A stretch of DNA of 18,510 bases from DATAMF01 sp964472565 (GCA_964472565.1 CAYYNB010000124.1:1-18510), one strand, 5' to 3'; counted from the stretch's first letter, positions 1-6,948 are shown. Notes: generated from the sequence alone by a model not told the origin. A program made the numbers and translations.

Positions 1-2
1 TC

Positions 3-188
3 GACCTTGTTGACGCTGTTACCTACTTTGCGCCTCCGGCTGCGTTTCCTGCTGCCGAACCTGTCGCCGCTGTGCCAACCACACCGCCTCCGGCACCATC
101 TGCCCCTACCCCAGAACCCATTGTTGCGTTAGTATCAGGTGATACGAATTCGAAATCTGAATCATCTCCTGGAGATAAGGTGGTATGA
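3..188 (+). CDS. 3' end of an unidentified gene with a Pro/Ala-rich C-terminal tail (partial)
   Basis: Frame 3 is open from the window edge to a TGA at 186-188, giving 61 residues of which roughly the first 40 are rich in Pro, Ala, Val and Glu (for example PPPAPSAPTPEP), followed by a Ser/Lys/Asp-rich end. No domain is visible, so the function of the missing N-terminal part cannot be named. The stop overlaps the start of the next gene as ATGA, the usual arrangement for translational coupling. The similar Pro/Ala bias in the next gene suggests the two proteins belong together, for example as a sensor or regulator and its receiver partner. That link is inference. Low-complexity tails of this kind are often disordered linkers. 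Confidence 0.6.
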   Translation, partial: DLVDAVTYFAPPAAFPAAEPVAAVPTTPPPAPSAPTPEPIVALVSGDTNSKSESSPGDKVV

Positions 189-916
189 ATAGTGAACAAT
201 CGCCCTTGATGACGCCGCCGGAACAGGCCGCAGCACCGCCAACGCCAGAACCAGCAGCGCCTCAGCCGGCACCGGAGCCAGTGGTGCCTCAGCCGGCACC
301 GGAGCCAGTGGCGTCTCCGGTTCCTGCACCAGCTGCGCCAGAGCCAGCGGCCCCCCCGGTACCCAAGCCCACTGCGCCTCTGGTCCCACCGGAGTCAGTG
401 GTTCAGCCGGTTCCCAAACAAACCGCGCCCCTGGTCCCACCCGAACAGACACCGTCACCGGCACCTGTTCCCGCCGCCGCCCTTCAGGAATGTGCGGATG
501 CGCCGCGTACCGCCCTCGTGATCGACGATGAACCCGCCAATCGAGACTTTTTAATGCGGTTGTTAGAACAAACGAAGATGACAGTTTTGGGAGCATCCTC
601 TGCAAGTGAAGCATTAAAAATCGCCACAGAAACCAAGTGTATTTCCCTTATTGCCGTCGATAACAAGCTCCCCGATATGGATGGCATCGATCTGCTCTGC
701 CAGCTCAGAACCCAACATCCCGAAGCGCGGATGGTCATGGCGACCATGCTCGACGAGCGTGAACTGATGGCGAAAGCCTTCGAAAACGGTTGTGATGTTT
801 TTTTGGTCAAGCCGCACGGCTTTATGGAACTCTTCCGGCGGCTCATGGCCCCCAACGACGATACGCTCCAGCGTTTGATTATTGATCAGTTTGGACCACG
901 TCCCTATCGCGGATAA
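185..916 (+). CDS. Single-domain response regulator (REC) with a long Pro/Ala-rich N-terminal arm
   Basis: 243 aa. Residues ~10-98 are low-complexity Pro/Ala/Val/Glu repeats. Residues ~108-225 form a receiver domain: the acidic pocket is D114-D115-E116 (VIDDEPAN), the phospho-acceptor is D159 (IAVDNKLPDMDG), the switch position is T187 (MATM), and the conserved Lys is K209 followed by Pro (VKP). All catalytic positions are present, so it should accept phosphoryl groups from a histidine kinase. No DNA-binding or enzymatic output domain follows (only ~18 residues after the receiver), so it probably acts by protein contact, like CheY/Spo0F-type proteins. The ATG at 185 is supported by GGAG/AAGG at 171-180 and by the 4-bp overlap with the upstream gene. 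A hybrid-kinase origin, split by a frameshift at the overlap, is possible but is not needed to explain the arrangement. Confidence 0.85.
   Translation: MNSEQSPLMTPPEQAAAPPTPEPAAPQPAPEPVVPQPAPEPVASPVPAPAAPEPAAPPVPKPTAPLVPPESVVQPVPKQTAPLVPPEQTPSPAPVPAAALQECADAPRTALVIDDEPANRDFLMRLLEQTKMTVLGASSASEALKIATETKCISLIAVDNKLPDMDGIDLLCQLRTQHPEARMVMATMLDERELMAKAFENGCDVFLVKPHGFMELFRRLMAPNDDTLQRLIIDQFGPRPYRG
259..311 (+). repeat. 27-bp-period tandem repeat coding for PQPAPEPV
   Basis: A 26-bp stretch beginning gcctcagccggcaccgg at 259 recurs exactly at 286, a period of 27 bp (nine residues), inside the Pro-rich arm of the receiver gene. A looser second repeat in the same arm encodes APLVPPE twice. In-frame units like these can change in number by slippage or recombination. 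Confidence 0.8.
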
Positions 917-942
917 TTTTTTTTGCAGGCAACCGAAAAATT

Positions 943-971
943 AAGGACGCAGTTTTCCCTGCGTCCTTTTT
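943..971. terminator. Bidirectional rho-independent terminator between convergent genes
   Basis: Arms 943-952 (aaggacgcag) and 959-968 pair perfectly over 10 bp around a 6-nt loop. The + strand ends in a five-T run, and the - strand copy is followed by taattttt. It sits between the receiver gene (stop 916) and the lipoprotein gene ending at 995 on the other strand, so it can serve both. Confidence 0.85.
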
Positions 972-994
972 AATGCGTGCGGTTGCCGACAAGC

Positions 995-1684
995 CTATTC
1001 CTCAACCACCAGCGTATCAAGCATCTGCTGGAATATCAGCGAGTACAAATCCCATCCATACTTCCCCGTCGTTTCCAACCGCAGCTTAAAATACCGGCCA
1101 TCCGGCAGCAAAAACACGCCCACCGTCACGTTAACGGGCGGATCTAGTTCCGCCTGCTTCACTACACCGATCTTGCCGATCAGTCCCTGCGCCGTATTCC
1201 AATCGACGCTCTCCAGTTCGCCCTCAAGTTCATTGAGTTCGGCCAATCCATCATCCATCGATTCGACAAACGAAATTTCAAATGTCGCCTGCTCGTCAAA
1301 CGGATAGTTTTCGGCCACCGTCAGTTCAACCGGAGCCGTTTCCCCATTCGCCACAAAATACTGTTCCGGATACGCAACCAGCACGCCATCCACATTCACA
1401 CTAACGTCCATCGGCAAAATCAGCGGTTGCGGGCATTCCGTCGCGTCAGAATCGCTGCATCCCGGCAGAAGCACCCCACTTTGCCCACTTTGTACATTCA
1501 GGCTCGGCGCAACCGGATTAAATTCGCCGCTGCTGCCGCTGTTATCACTGTTGGTGCTGTTGTCGCCATTATCGACTGTCGCAGTAGGGGCTTTCTTATT
1601 ATCCTTCTCTTTATCCTCGTCCTTATCCCCACATGCTGCCAATGCCATCACCACAACCAACACCATCACCCATAGTTTACTCAT
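995..1684 (-). CDS. Secreted lipoprotein of unknown function, coupled to the upstream kinase
   Basis: 229 aa. It has a short hydrophobic signal segment and a lipobox LAAC with the lipidated Cys at position 18 (VVVMALAACGDKDED). A charged Asp/Lys and then Asn/Ser/Asp-rich spacer (about residues 19-55) would hold the folded part away from the membrane. Residues ~60-229 are predicted to be mostly beta, with C76 and C84 close enough to form a disulfide. No known family is recognised. Its ATG (1684-1682) overlaps the TGA of the kinase gene (1683-1681) in the ATGA arrangement, so the two are probably translated in a coupled way. A role as an extracellular accessory or ligand-binding partner of that kinase is inference. 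Confidence 0.8.
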   Translation of the reverse strand: MSKLWVMVLVVVMALAACGDKDEDKEKDNKKAPTATVDNGDNSTNSDNSGSSGEFNPVAPSLNVQSGQSGVLLPGCSDSDATECPQPLILPMDVSVNVDGVLVAYPEQYFVANGETAPVELTVAENYPFDEQATFEISFVESMDDGLAELNELEGELESVDWNTAQGLIGKIGVVKQAELDPPVNVTVGVFLLPDGRYFKLRLETTGKYGWDLYSLIFQQMLDTLVVEE

Positions 1685-3942
1685 ACCTGTGCTCCTTTTT
1701 GATCGTCCGCCCGCCGGGGCAGCCGCAGCGTAAACCGGCTTCCCTCGTGTAGCGTACTCTCCACGCTCAAATCCCCCCCGTGCATCTGTGCCAACAGTTT
1801 CGACACAGGCAGTCCCAACCCGGTTCCTTTCCCTTCCGCCTCAATGCTCCCGCGTTGGTGCTGGAAGGGTTCAAAGAGATGTTTCAATTCCTCGTCGCTG
1901 ATGCCGGGGCCGGTGTCGCTCACACGAATCAGCACCGCATCGGGCTGCACCTCCACCGCCATCACAACCTCACCCTGTGGGGTAAATTTGACGCCGTTGC
2001 TCATCAGGTTGATTAAGATATAGCGCAGCCGGTCCAGATCCGCCCAGACAGGGGGAACCGGTCCATCCATATCCAGCCGCAGTTGCAAATCATGCGCCGC
2101 ATAGCCGGTCTGGTGCAGCGCCTGCGACGCAAACATCACCTCTTGCAGCAGCGGGGGCAGTTCCACCCAGTCCAGATTCATTTCCATGCTGCCCACTTCA
2201 ATCGAAGACAAATCCAGCATATCTTCGATCAACGCTTGTAATACACGCCCATTATCCAGAATCCGCTTTTGCCGGTCCTGCATCTTCTCCGGCACCACGC
2301 CATAGATTCCGCTCAGAATCGTTTCCGAATACCCGATAATCGCATTCAGCGGCGTGCGCAGTTTATGCGAGGCGTTGAGCAGAAAACGCGACTTCACCAG
2401 GCTGGCCTGTTTTGCCTGTAACGTCGCCTGGGCCAGGTCACGGTTCGCCGTTTCCAGTGCGTCAAACATTTGTGCGTTATGCAGTGACACCGCGATTTCA
2501 TTGGCGAGGCTTTCCAGCACGGCGATCTCATCTTTGCGGAAGGCGTCCCGGTGTTCCGACTCCAGGTCCAGCACGCCGATCACCCGTTCCCCAAATTGCA
2601 GCGGCACCATCAGCATACTTTGGGTTGCAGGCAGCGCCGGGTTCGGCAGAAACCGCGCCTCCACCGCCACATCCGGCACGCAGCGCGTTTCCCTCTGCTT
2701 CACCACCGACGCCAGCAGCGTCTCATCCTGCAAGCGCGCGGCGGGCACCTTTTGTGTGCTGCCGCGGATCACGCCTTTTTCCTCATCCACCAACAGAATT
2801 TCGACGTGATAAATCTTGAACCGTTCTTGCAGCAGCGCCACGACTTCCCGAATCAACGCGCGCGGATCGAGCAGCGTGGCAATTTTCCGCGACACTTCCG
2901 CCGCGACTTCGAGTTGCAGCGCTTTGCGTGACAGTTCACGCGCCCGCAGATCCACAATACTTTCCATTTCGTTCCGGTAAGCGTCAATCTGCTGTTGGCT
3001 GTCTTGCAGTTTCACAATCATATCGTTAAACGCTCGCCCCAAATCGGCCAGCTCACGGTCCGTATTCGCGGCAACGCGTATTCGATAGCGATAATCCCCG
3101 GCTCCTACGGCTTGCGCGCCCTTATGCAGCGTCTCCAGCGGCAGCAGCACACTTCGCACAATGCGCCGGATCACCCATTCTCCCATCAAGGCCGTCAGCA
3201 CCAGCGCCAAGACAGCCAGCGCGATCCCACGAATCAGCATGGATCGGTACGCGCTTAATGGGGTTTCGGTCATCACCACCACGCCCAACCCCGGCACACT
3301 CCGCGCCTCGCCGATGACCCACCCGCCGCTCAATCCTTTATAAAAGCGTATGCCCGATCCATCTTCGCGCGCGGACTGGAAACTGGGCAGTGTTTTAGGA
3401 TCGCGTTTCTGCTCAACCTTCCCCCCCACTGCGAGTACCTGACCCTCGGTGTTCACCAGATAAGCGTAGCCGTCCCCGGCTAAATCCAGGTTCACAGCCT
3501 CTCGCCACAGAATCGCTGCATCCACGTCAGCCACCACGCGTGCATCTGCCGAAGCCACCAGCAGCACGGGCCTTGTCGTTTCGCTCTCATTAGCGGGCAG
3601 ATACAGCACTTCTTTCCCGTTTTCATCCACCACGCCGATCCCGGACAGCGCGGGCAGATGATCGGCCAGGCGTTGCAGTGCCGCTTCGGTGGGTTCGACC
3701 ACGTTCAGCGCCATTTCCACCGATGCCAGCGCCTGTCGGGCTGCCGCTGCCACCTGCCGCGAAGTATTCTCGTGCAGGTCCATGGCCGCCTGTCGTTGTT
3801 CCAAAAACAAAATGAGGGCCGCGCTGCTGATCACCATCACCATCAGCAAATTCAGCCCCAATATCATATAGAGCCGCCACCGCGTGCGGAGTCGATACCC
3901 GGTTGAAGGGTCTTTGGGCACAGCCGGTAAAGTGATATTCAT
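1681..3942 (-). CDS. Membrane sensor histidine kinase (Cache-like sensor, HAMP, GAF, HisKA, HATPase)
   Basis: 753 aa from the ATG at 3942-3940. TM1 is ~22-46. An extracytoplasmic sensor spans ~47-235 and its distal part resembles a Cache lobe (GDGYAYLVNTEGQVLA). TM2 is ~237-256, HAMP ~257-312, coiled coil ~312-350 and GAF ~350-490. The HisKA H-box is at ~523-540 (NASHKLRTPLNAI, His526). The ATPase domain is ~630-745 with N-box (NLMSNGVKFTP), DTGPGI, FEPF and GTGLGL. It would autophosphorylate and pass phosphate to a response regulator that is not encoded nearby. The residue after the catalytic His is Lys527 rather than the usual Glu/Asp. An in-frame ATG exists at 4053, but the TATAAT at 3991-3986 lies downstream of it and overlaps another ATG (3987), so 3942 is preferred, although its own Shine-Dalgarno is weak. 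It overlaps the lipoprotein gene by 4 bp. Confidence 0.9.
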   Translation of the reverse strand: MNITLPAVPKDPSTGYRLRTRWRLYMILGLNLLMVMVISSAALILFLEQRQAAMDLHENTSRQVAAAARQALASVEMALNVVEPTEAALQRLADHLPALSGIGVVDENGKEVLYLPANESETTRPVLLVASADARVVADVDAAILWREAVNLDLAGDGYAYLVNTEGQVLAVGGKVEQKRDPKTLPSFQSAREDGSGIRFYKGLSGGWVIGEARSVPGLGVVVMTETPLSAYRSMLIRGIALAVLALVLTALMGEWVIRRIVRSVLLPLETLHKGAQAVGAGDYRYRIRVAANTDRELADLGRAFNDMIVKLQDSQQQIDAYRNEMESIVDLRARELSRKALQLEVAAEVSRKIATLLDPRALIREVVALLQERFKIYHVEILLVDEEKGVIRGSTQKVPAARLQDETLLASVVKQRETRCVPDVAVEARFLPNPALPATQSMLMVPLQFGERVIGVLDLESEHRDAFRKDEIAVLESLANEIAVSLHNAQMFDALETANRDLAQATLQAKQASLVKSRFLLNASHKLRTPLNAIIGYSETILSGIYGVVPEKMQDRQKRILDNGRVLQALIEDMLDLSSIEVGSMEMNLDWVELPPLLQEVMFASQALHQTGYAAHDLQLRLDMDGPVPPVWADLDRLRYILINLMSNGVKFTPQGEVVMAVEVQPDAVLIRVSDTGPGISDEELKHLFEPFQHQRGSIEAEGKGTGLGLPVSKLLAQMHGGDLSVESTLHEGSRFTLRLPRRADDQKGAQV

Positions 3943-3985
3943 TTCTGCTTGGCAATCACTAATCTGAAGTAGAGTAGTCATCGTC

Positions 3986-4015
3986 ATTATAAGCAGAGAC
4001 GAGACAAACAGGCAA
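3986..4015 (-). promoter_or_regulatory. Sigma70-type promoter for the kinase-lipoprotein operon
   Basis: On the - strand, TTGCCT (4015-4010; 4 of 6 to TTGACA) and a perfect TATAAT (3991-3986) are separated by 18 bp. Transcription would begin near 3979, about 37 nt before the ATG at 3942. Confidence 0.7.
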
Positions 4016-4044
4016 AGAGAAAAGGGAGGGCCTTTTCTCTTGCC
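4011..4044 (-). terminator. Hairpin after the SH3b gene, overlapping the kinase -35 box
   Basis: Arms 4011-4025 (one bulged A) and 4031-4044 pair over 14 bp with a 5-nt loop. Read on the - strand the distal arm is CCTTTTCTCTTT, which is U-rich but not followed by a proper U-tract. It lies ~50 nt downstream of the stop of the 4093-5571 gene, so a terminator is likely. Because it covers the -35 of the next promoter, an operator role is the alternative. Confidence 0.5.
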
Positions 4045-4092
4045 GTTGTTCACTGCGCTCGATTTTTTAGAGCATTTTTACTCTTGGCACCC

Positions 4093-5571
4093 TTATTGCA
4101 GCGCCGCTGATGCGAGCAATGCCGTCAAATCAGCGCGGAAGCTGTCCATTTCACCGGGGGCCGTATACGCGATCAGGATGAAATAATCGCCCTGGCCGTT
4201 GTCCACCACCATCACCAGCCGGTCATGCCCCGCCGCGTGTGCATACGAACTCGACGCTTCGTACCCGTTCATATCGAAGAATTCCATCGCGCCTTCTTGC
4301 GTATACCCGGACACCATGCCCATTGAGGCATAGAAGGACACAATGGTTCCGGCGGTTGTCCCCTCGCCGCCCACCATATCCTGCGGCACGTCCGGCGTAT
4401 CGCTCACCGAGGGATACAGCACAACCAGCACCTGTCCCGGCGCGAGGCTGTCCAGGTCGGGAATGTTGTAGATCGCCGTGTCATTCACCACGATCACCAC
4501 ATTTCCCTCCAGCGGTTCCGCGACCCAGGCCGCCGGATACTCGAACGAGAACGCGCCATCCGCCGCCACATACTGCGCGGTGTTCGTATCCCCGCTTGTG
4601 CTGCTGTCTGTACTGCTATCCGTGCTGCTGTCTGTGCTGCTGGTGCTGATCTGACCGCTCAACACATCCGCCACCGCGCCCAGATCGAGTCCGCCGCTGG
4701 TCGTCGTGTCCGTACCGGCATCGGTACTGGTGCTCGCATCAGATGTTGCTGCCACCGCCGGATCCATCAGGGTGTAGCCAATCGCCAGCGACATCGCCAG
4801 CACCGTTTCCACCTCACCAAATGCCGTCATGCCGATCAGCATTGCCGCCTTACCGTTGCCCAAATCGACCACCATCACCAGCGTGTCCACGCCGAGTTGG
4901 TCCGAAAAAGCATAGGTATACGCGGCCTGCCGCGTGCCGAACTGCACCAGAATCGGATCGCCGTAGTCCACCCCTTGCGACGCGCCCGCCTGGGCATCCA
5001 CCAGCAGCAGTTCTTCCGGTGTACCCTCGCTGTTTGACAGGCTGGGGACCGAGTGCGAGTCCAGATAAATCGCCACCATCGGATTGCCCGACGTGACGCC
5101 ATTCGACCCTGCCGCGCCCACCAGAACCGCCCCATCCTGCTCCAAAATCACCGCCCAATCCGCCGGATACCCGAACTGGACCGAATTATCGGCTGCAACA
5201 TAAGTCTGGTTCAGTTCCGGCAGCGGTTCCAGCCAATAGGTTTTCTTCAAACCTTCCGGTGCCCAGCCATTCTGCCCGTTCACCGCCACGATCCACCAGG
5301 CCGAATTATCCACACATTCCGGCCCCGACAGCACTTCGATCACCGATCCCTCAGCCAAAATCTGCGGTTCGGCGTTGATCGGCGCGGGCAAATCGGTAAA
5401 GTACACCTCCGCCTGCTGTCCGGCCACCGGAGTCGCCAGCCCACCAGCAATCAACCGCGATTCCACAAACCCAGGGCACGCTTCCTGCGCGTCCGCCGGA
5501 CGAGTGATCGCCCCCCCGGCGGCCAGCAGCATCACGGCCAGGCAAAGACGGTATAGTTTATGCAGCTTCAT
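4093..5571 (-). CDS. Secreted protein: SH3b domain plus two PsbP-like repeats
   Basis: 492 aa. The signal peptide has a predicted cleavage after ADA (A28|Q29). An SH3b-like region covers ~40-112 (VYFTDLPAP, SVIEVLSGPEC, WWIVAVNGQNGWAPEG). Two homologous domains follow, ~123-270 and ~335-492, each opening with YVAAD followed by F-x-YP-x-x-W and ending with a MVVD-x-G-x-G strand-turn and an A-x-GE helix start. The F-YP-W pattern is that of PsbP/DUF1795-type folds. The family is suggested by pattern only. A Ser/Thr/Asp-rich linker (~273-333) joins them. It probably acts outside the cytoplasmic membrane as a binding or cell-surface protein, and no catalytic motif is seen. The ATG at 5571 has a GAGGA about 7 nt upstream. 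It is divergent from the FecR-SH3b gene, and the hairpin at 4011-4044 follows it. Confidence 0.8.
   Translation of the reverse strand: MKLHKLYRLCLAVMLLAAGGAITRPADAQEACPGFVESRLIAGGLATPVAGQQAEVYFTDLPAPINAEPQILAEGSVIEVLSGPECVDNSAWWIVAVNGQNGWAPEGLKKTYWLEPLPELNQTYVAADNSVQFGYPADWAVILEQDGAVLVGAAGSNGVTSGNPMVAIYLDSHSVPSLSNSEGTPEELLLVDAQAGASQGVDYGDPILVQFGTRQAAYTYAFSDQLGVDTLVMVVDLGNGKAAMLIGMTAFGEVETVLAMSLAIGYTLMDPAVAATSDASTSTDAGTDTTTSGGLDLGAVADVLSGQISTSSTDSSTDSSTDSSTSGDTNTAQYVAADGAFSFEYPAAWVAEPLEGNVVIVVNDTAIYNIPDLDSLAPGQVLVVLYPSVSDTPDVPQDMVGGEGTTAGTIVSFYASMGMVSGYTQEGAMEFFDMNGYEASSSYAHAAGHDRLVMVVDNGQGDYFILIAYTAPGEMDSFRADLTALLASAALQ
4601..4636 (-). repeat. 12-bp tandem repeat coding for (TDSS)n
   Basis: Three near-identical 12-bp units (ctgctgtctgta, ctgctatccgtg, ctgctgtctgtg on the + strand) encode the TDSS repeats of the linker in the SH3b/PsbP-like protein. 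Partial units flank them on both sides. Confidence 0.75.
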
Positions 5572-5612
5572 CGTTAGTCCTCGTTATTCCTCTATGCCTT
5601 GTGCTGTTTTCC

Positions 5613-5618
5613 ACTATG
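5613..5618 (-). promoter_or_regulatory. Candidate -10 box of the SH3b/PsbP-like gene
   Basis: CATAGT on the - strand (4 of 6 to TATAAT) lies 6 nt downstream of the 11-bp-period direct repeat and ~42 nt before the ATG at 5571. There is no recognisable -35. A regulator bound to the repeat could replace it, as in PhoB-class promoters. Tentative. Confidence 0.3.
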
Positions 5619-5624
5619 CCATTC

Positions 5625-5645
5625 CAGCGTGACCGCAGCGTGACC
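5625..5645. promoter_or_regulatory. 11-bp-period direct repeat, candidate OmpR/PhoB-family operator
   Basis: cagcgtgacc occurs at 5625-5634 and again exactly at 5636-5645, one helical turn apart, in the 192-bp region between two divergent genes for secreted SH3b proteins. Direct half-sites with 11-bp spacing are the typical target of winged-helix response regulators. No such regulator is encoded in this window. Confidence 0.4.
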
Positions 5646-5658
5646 TACCAAAGAACTA

Positions 5659-5686
5659 TTGCACCACCATCAAACTGATCTAAAGT
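5659..5686 (+). promoter_or_regulatory. Candidate promoter of the FecR-SH3b gene
   Basis: TTGCAC (5659-5664) and TAAAGT (5681-5686) are separated by 16 bp; each matches consensus at 4 of 6. The direct repeat at 5625-5645 lies 13 bp upstream of the -35. Transcription would start near 5693, leaving a ~70-nt T-rich leader before the ATG at 5764. Confidence 0.35.
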
Positions 5687-5763
5687 AGGATGGTGTAGTG
5701 TGCATTTACCTTTTTCACTTTTTCGCTTTTTTACTTTGTTTCTTTTCAGAACAAGGGGAAATC

Positions 5764-6711
5764 ATGAAATCGATAACTTTCCGTCTGGCGCTCATTCTCC
5801 TGCTGCTGTCTGTGGTGGGCACCACCGTCCAGGCTCAAGATGAACCGCCACAACCTATCCTGGGTGCGCTCAACATCATCGTGCCCGAACTCTATATGAC
5901 TCCCGACGGCGGCACCGAAGGGCGGCTGATCGCCCCGACAACCTTTGAAGCGGGTGAAACCCTGCGTTCCGATGCCAACGGCGTCGGCCTGCTCACCTGG
6001 TTCTACGATGGCACCGAGTCCGTCATCGGCCCCAACTCGACTCTGAAACTCAACGGCTTCAGCGGCGACGAAGATGGTGAATTTCTGATCGACCTGGAAC
6101 TCACCGCCGGACATCTGGTAAATGGCATGGGCAACGTAGCCGACGCCATCGAACAAGGCACCTGGACCGTCACAACCCCGGCCTTCACCGTCAAAATGCT
6201 GCGCGGCCAGTTCGATGTCACGGTTGCCGAAGATGGCACCACCACCCTTATTGTCATCGATGGCCGCGTTGAAGTGACCGTCGAAGGCAGTGACCCGATC
6301 ACCATTGACGAAGGTCAATATCTCGTCAGCGGCGGCGAACCCACCACCTTTACCGATGACGGCATGACGGTCAATCTACCCGTGATGTGTACCGTGACCG
6401 CCAACACGAATCTGAATGTCCGCCTCGCTCCCAACGAAGACAGCCGCAAACTCGGCGGTGTCTCCGAAGGTCAGGTCTTCTGGGTTCACGCCAGCACCGA
6501 AGGTGATCTGTGGCTACAGGTTTTCTACCGCACTCCTGAAGACGACGAAGAAGGCCACAATGTCGGCTGGATTTATGGCCCTGCCGGAACGCTCGACGCC
6601 GCCAACTGCGGCCAGATTCTGCGCGCCCCCCTGGACGCGATGCTCTTCGGTGGTGAAGGCATCGATGAACCCGTCGGTGCCGAAGGCGAAAGCGAACCAC
6701 TCTCCCAGTAA
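5764..6711 (+). CDS. Secreted FecR-domain protein with a C-terminal SH3b domain
   Basis: 315 aa. The signal peptide (hydrophobic ~7-20) has a predicted cleavage at VQA|QDE (24|25). A FecR-like beta domain covers ~60-195: the segments SVIGPNSTLKL, TAGHLVNGM, WTVTTPAFTVKMLRGQFDV and TLIVIDGRVEV match the usual FecR pattern of a threshold/modulator fold. An SH3b domain follows at ~208-275 (VTANTNLNVRLAPNEDSRKLG, VGWIYGPAG), with C209 and C282 flanking it. Unlike classical FecR there is no transmembrane helix or adjacent sigma factor, so an iron-signalling role is not supported; an extracytoplasmic structural or ligand-binding role is more likely. The start at 5764 is set by AAGGGGAA at 5753-5760. 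An upstream GTG (5698) would add a T-rich-coded, implausible extension. Confidence 0.82.
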   Translation: MKSITFRLALILLLLSVVGTTVQAQDEPPQPILGALNIIVPELYMTPDGGTEGRLIAPTTFEAGETLRSDANGVGLLTWFYDGTESVIGPNSTLKLNGFSGDEDGEFLIDLELTAGHLVNGMGNVADAIEQGTWTVTTPAFTVKMLRGQFDVTVAEDGTTTLIVIDGRVEVTVEGSDPITIDEGQYLVSGGEPTTFTDDGMTVNLPVMCTVTANTNLNVRLAPNEDSRKLGGVSEGQVFWVHASTEGDLWLQVFYRTPEDDEEGHNVGWIYGPAGTLDAANCGQILRAPLDAMLFGGEGIDEPVGAEGESEPLSQ

Positions 6712-6733
6712 CACCCTCACTTGAAGAGGAAAC

Positions 6734-6761
6734 GCAGGGGCAATGCATGCATTGTCCCTGC
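6734..6761. repeat. 28-bp near-perfect palindrome downstream of the FecR-SH3b gene
   Basis: The arms 6734-6747 (gcaggggcaatgca) and 6748-6761 are exact reverse complements except for one G-T pair. There is no U-tract, so it is not a standard terminator. Gap-free palindromes starting gcaggggca resemble the REP-like dispersed palindromes common in many bacterial genomes. It begins 22 nt after the stop at 6711 and may still protect the mRNA 3' end. Confidence 0.7.
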
Positions 6762-6871
6762 TGAATCAATCCGCTTCCAGCACAAACCCCGCCGCTCTTC
6801 CGTCAACCGGCTGAGCCTTATATTTCCGAACTGAGCGATAATTCCGACATCACCTTCCTCTCCTATTTCAT

Positions 6872-6900
6872 TTCCCAGATCAAACCAAGCATACTATACT
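6872..6900 (+). promoter_or_regulatory. Candidate promoter of the small membrane protein gene
   Basis: TTCCCA (6872-6877) and TATACT (6895-6900) are 17 bp apart, giving a start near 6907, ~42 nt before the ATG at 6949. Confidence 0.45.
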
Positions 6901-6948
6901 GGATTGATGGGCATATCGTCGCCATAGTCAAAGGGGGAAGGTAATCTA

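Noticed and set aside
5698..5763. GTG-initiated 22-codon extension of the FecR-SH3b protein
   Set aside because: It is encoded by the T-rich leader and would bury the signal peptide; the ATG at 5764 has a good Shine-Dalgarno.
5764..6711. FecR iron-signalling system
   Set aside because: No ECF sigma factor, TonB receptor or membrane helix is present; only the FecR-like fold is shared.
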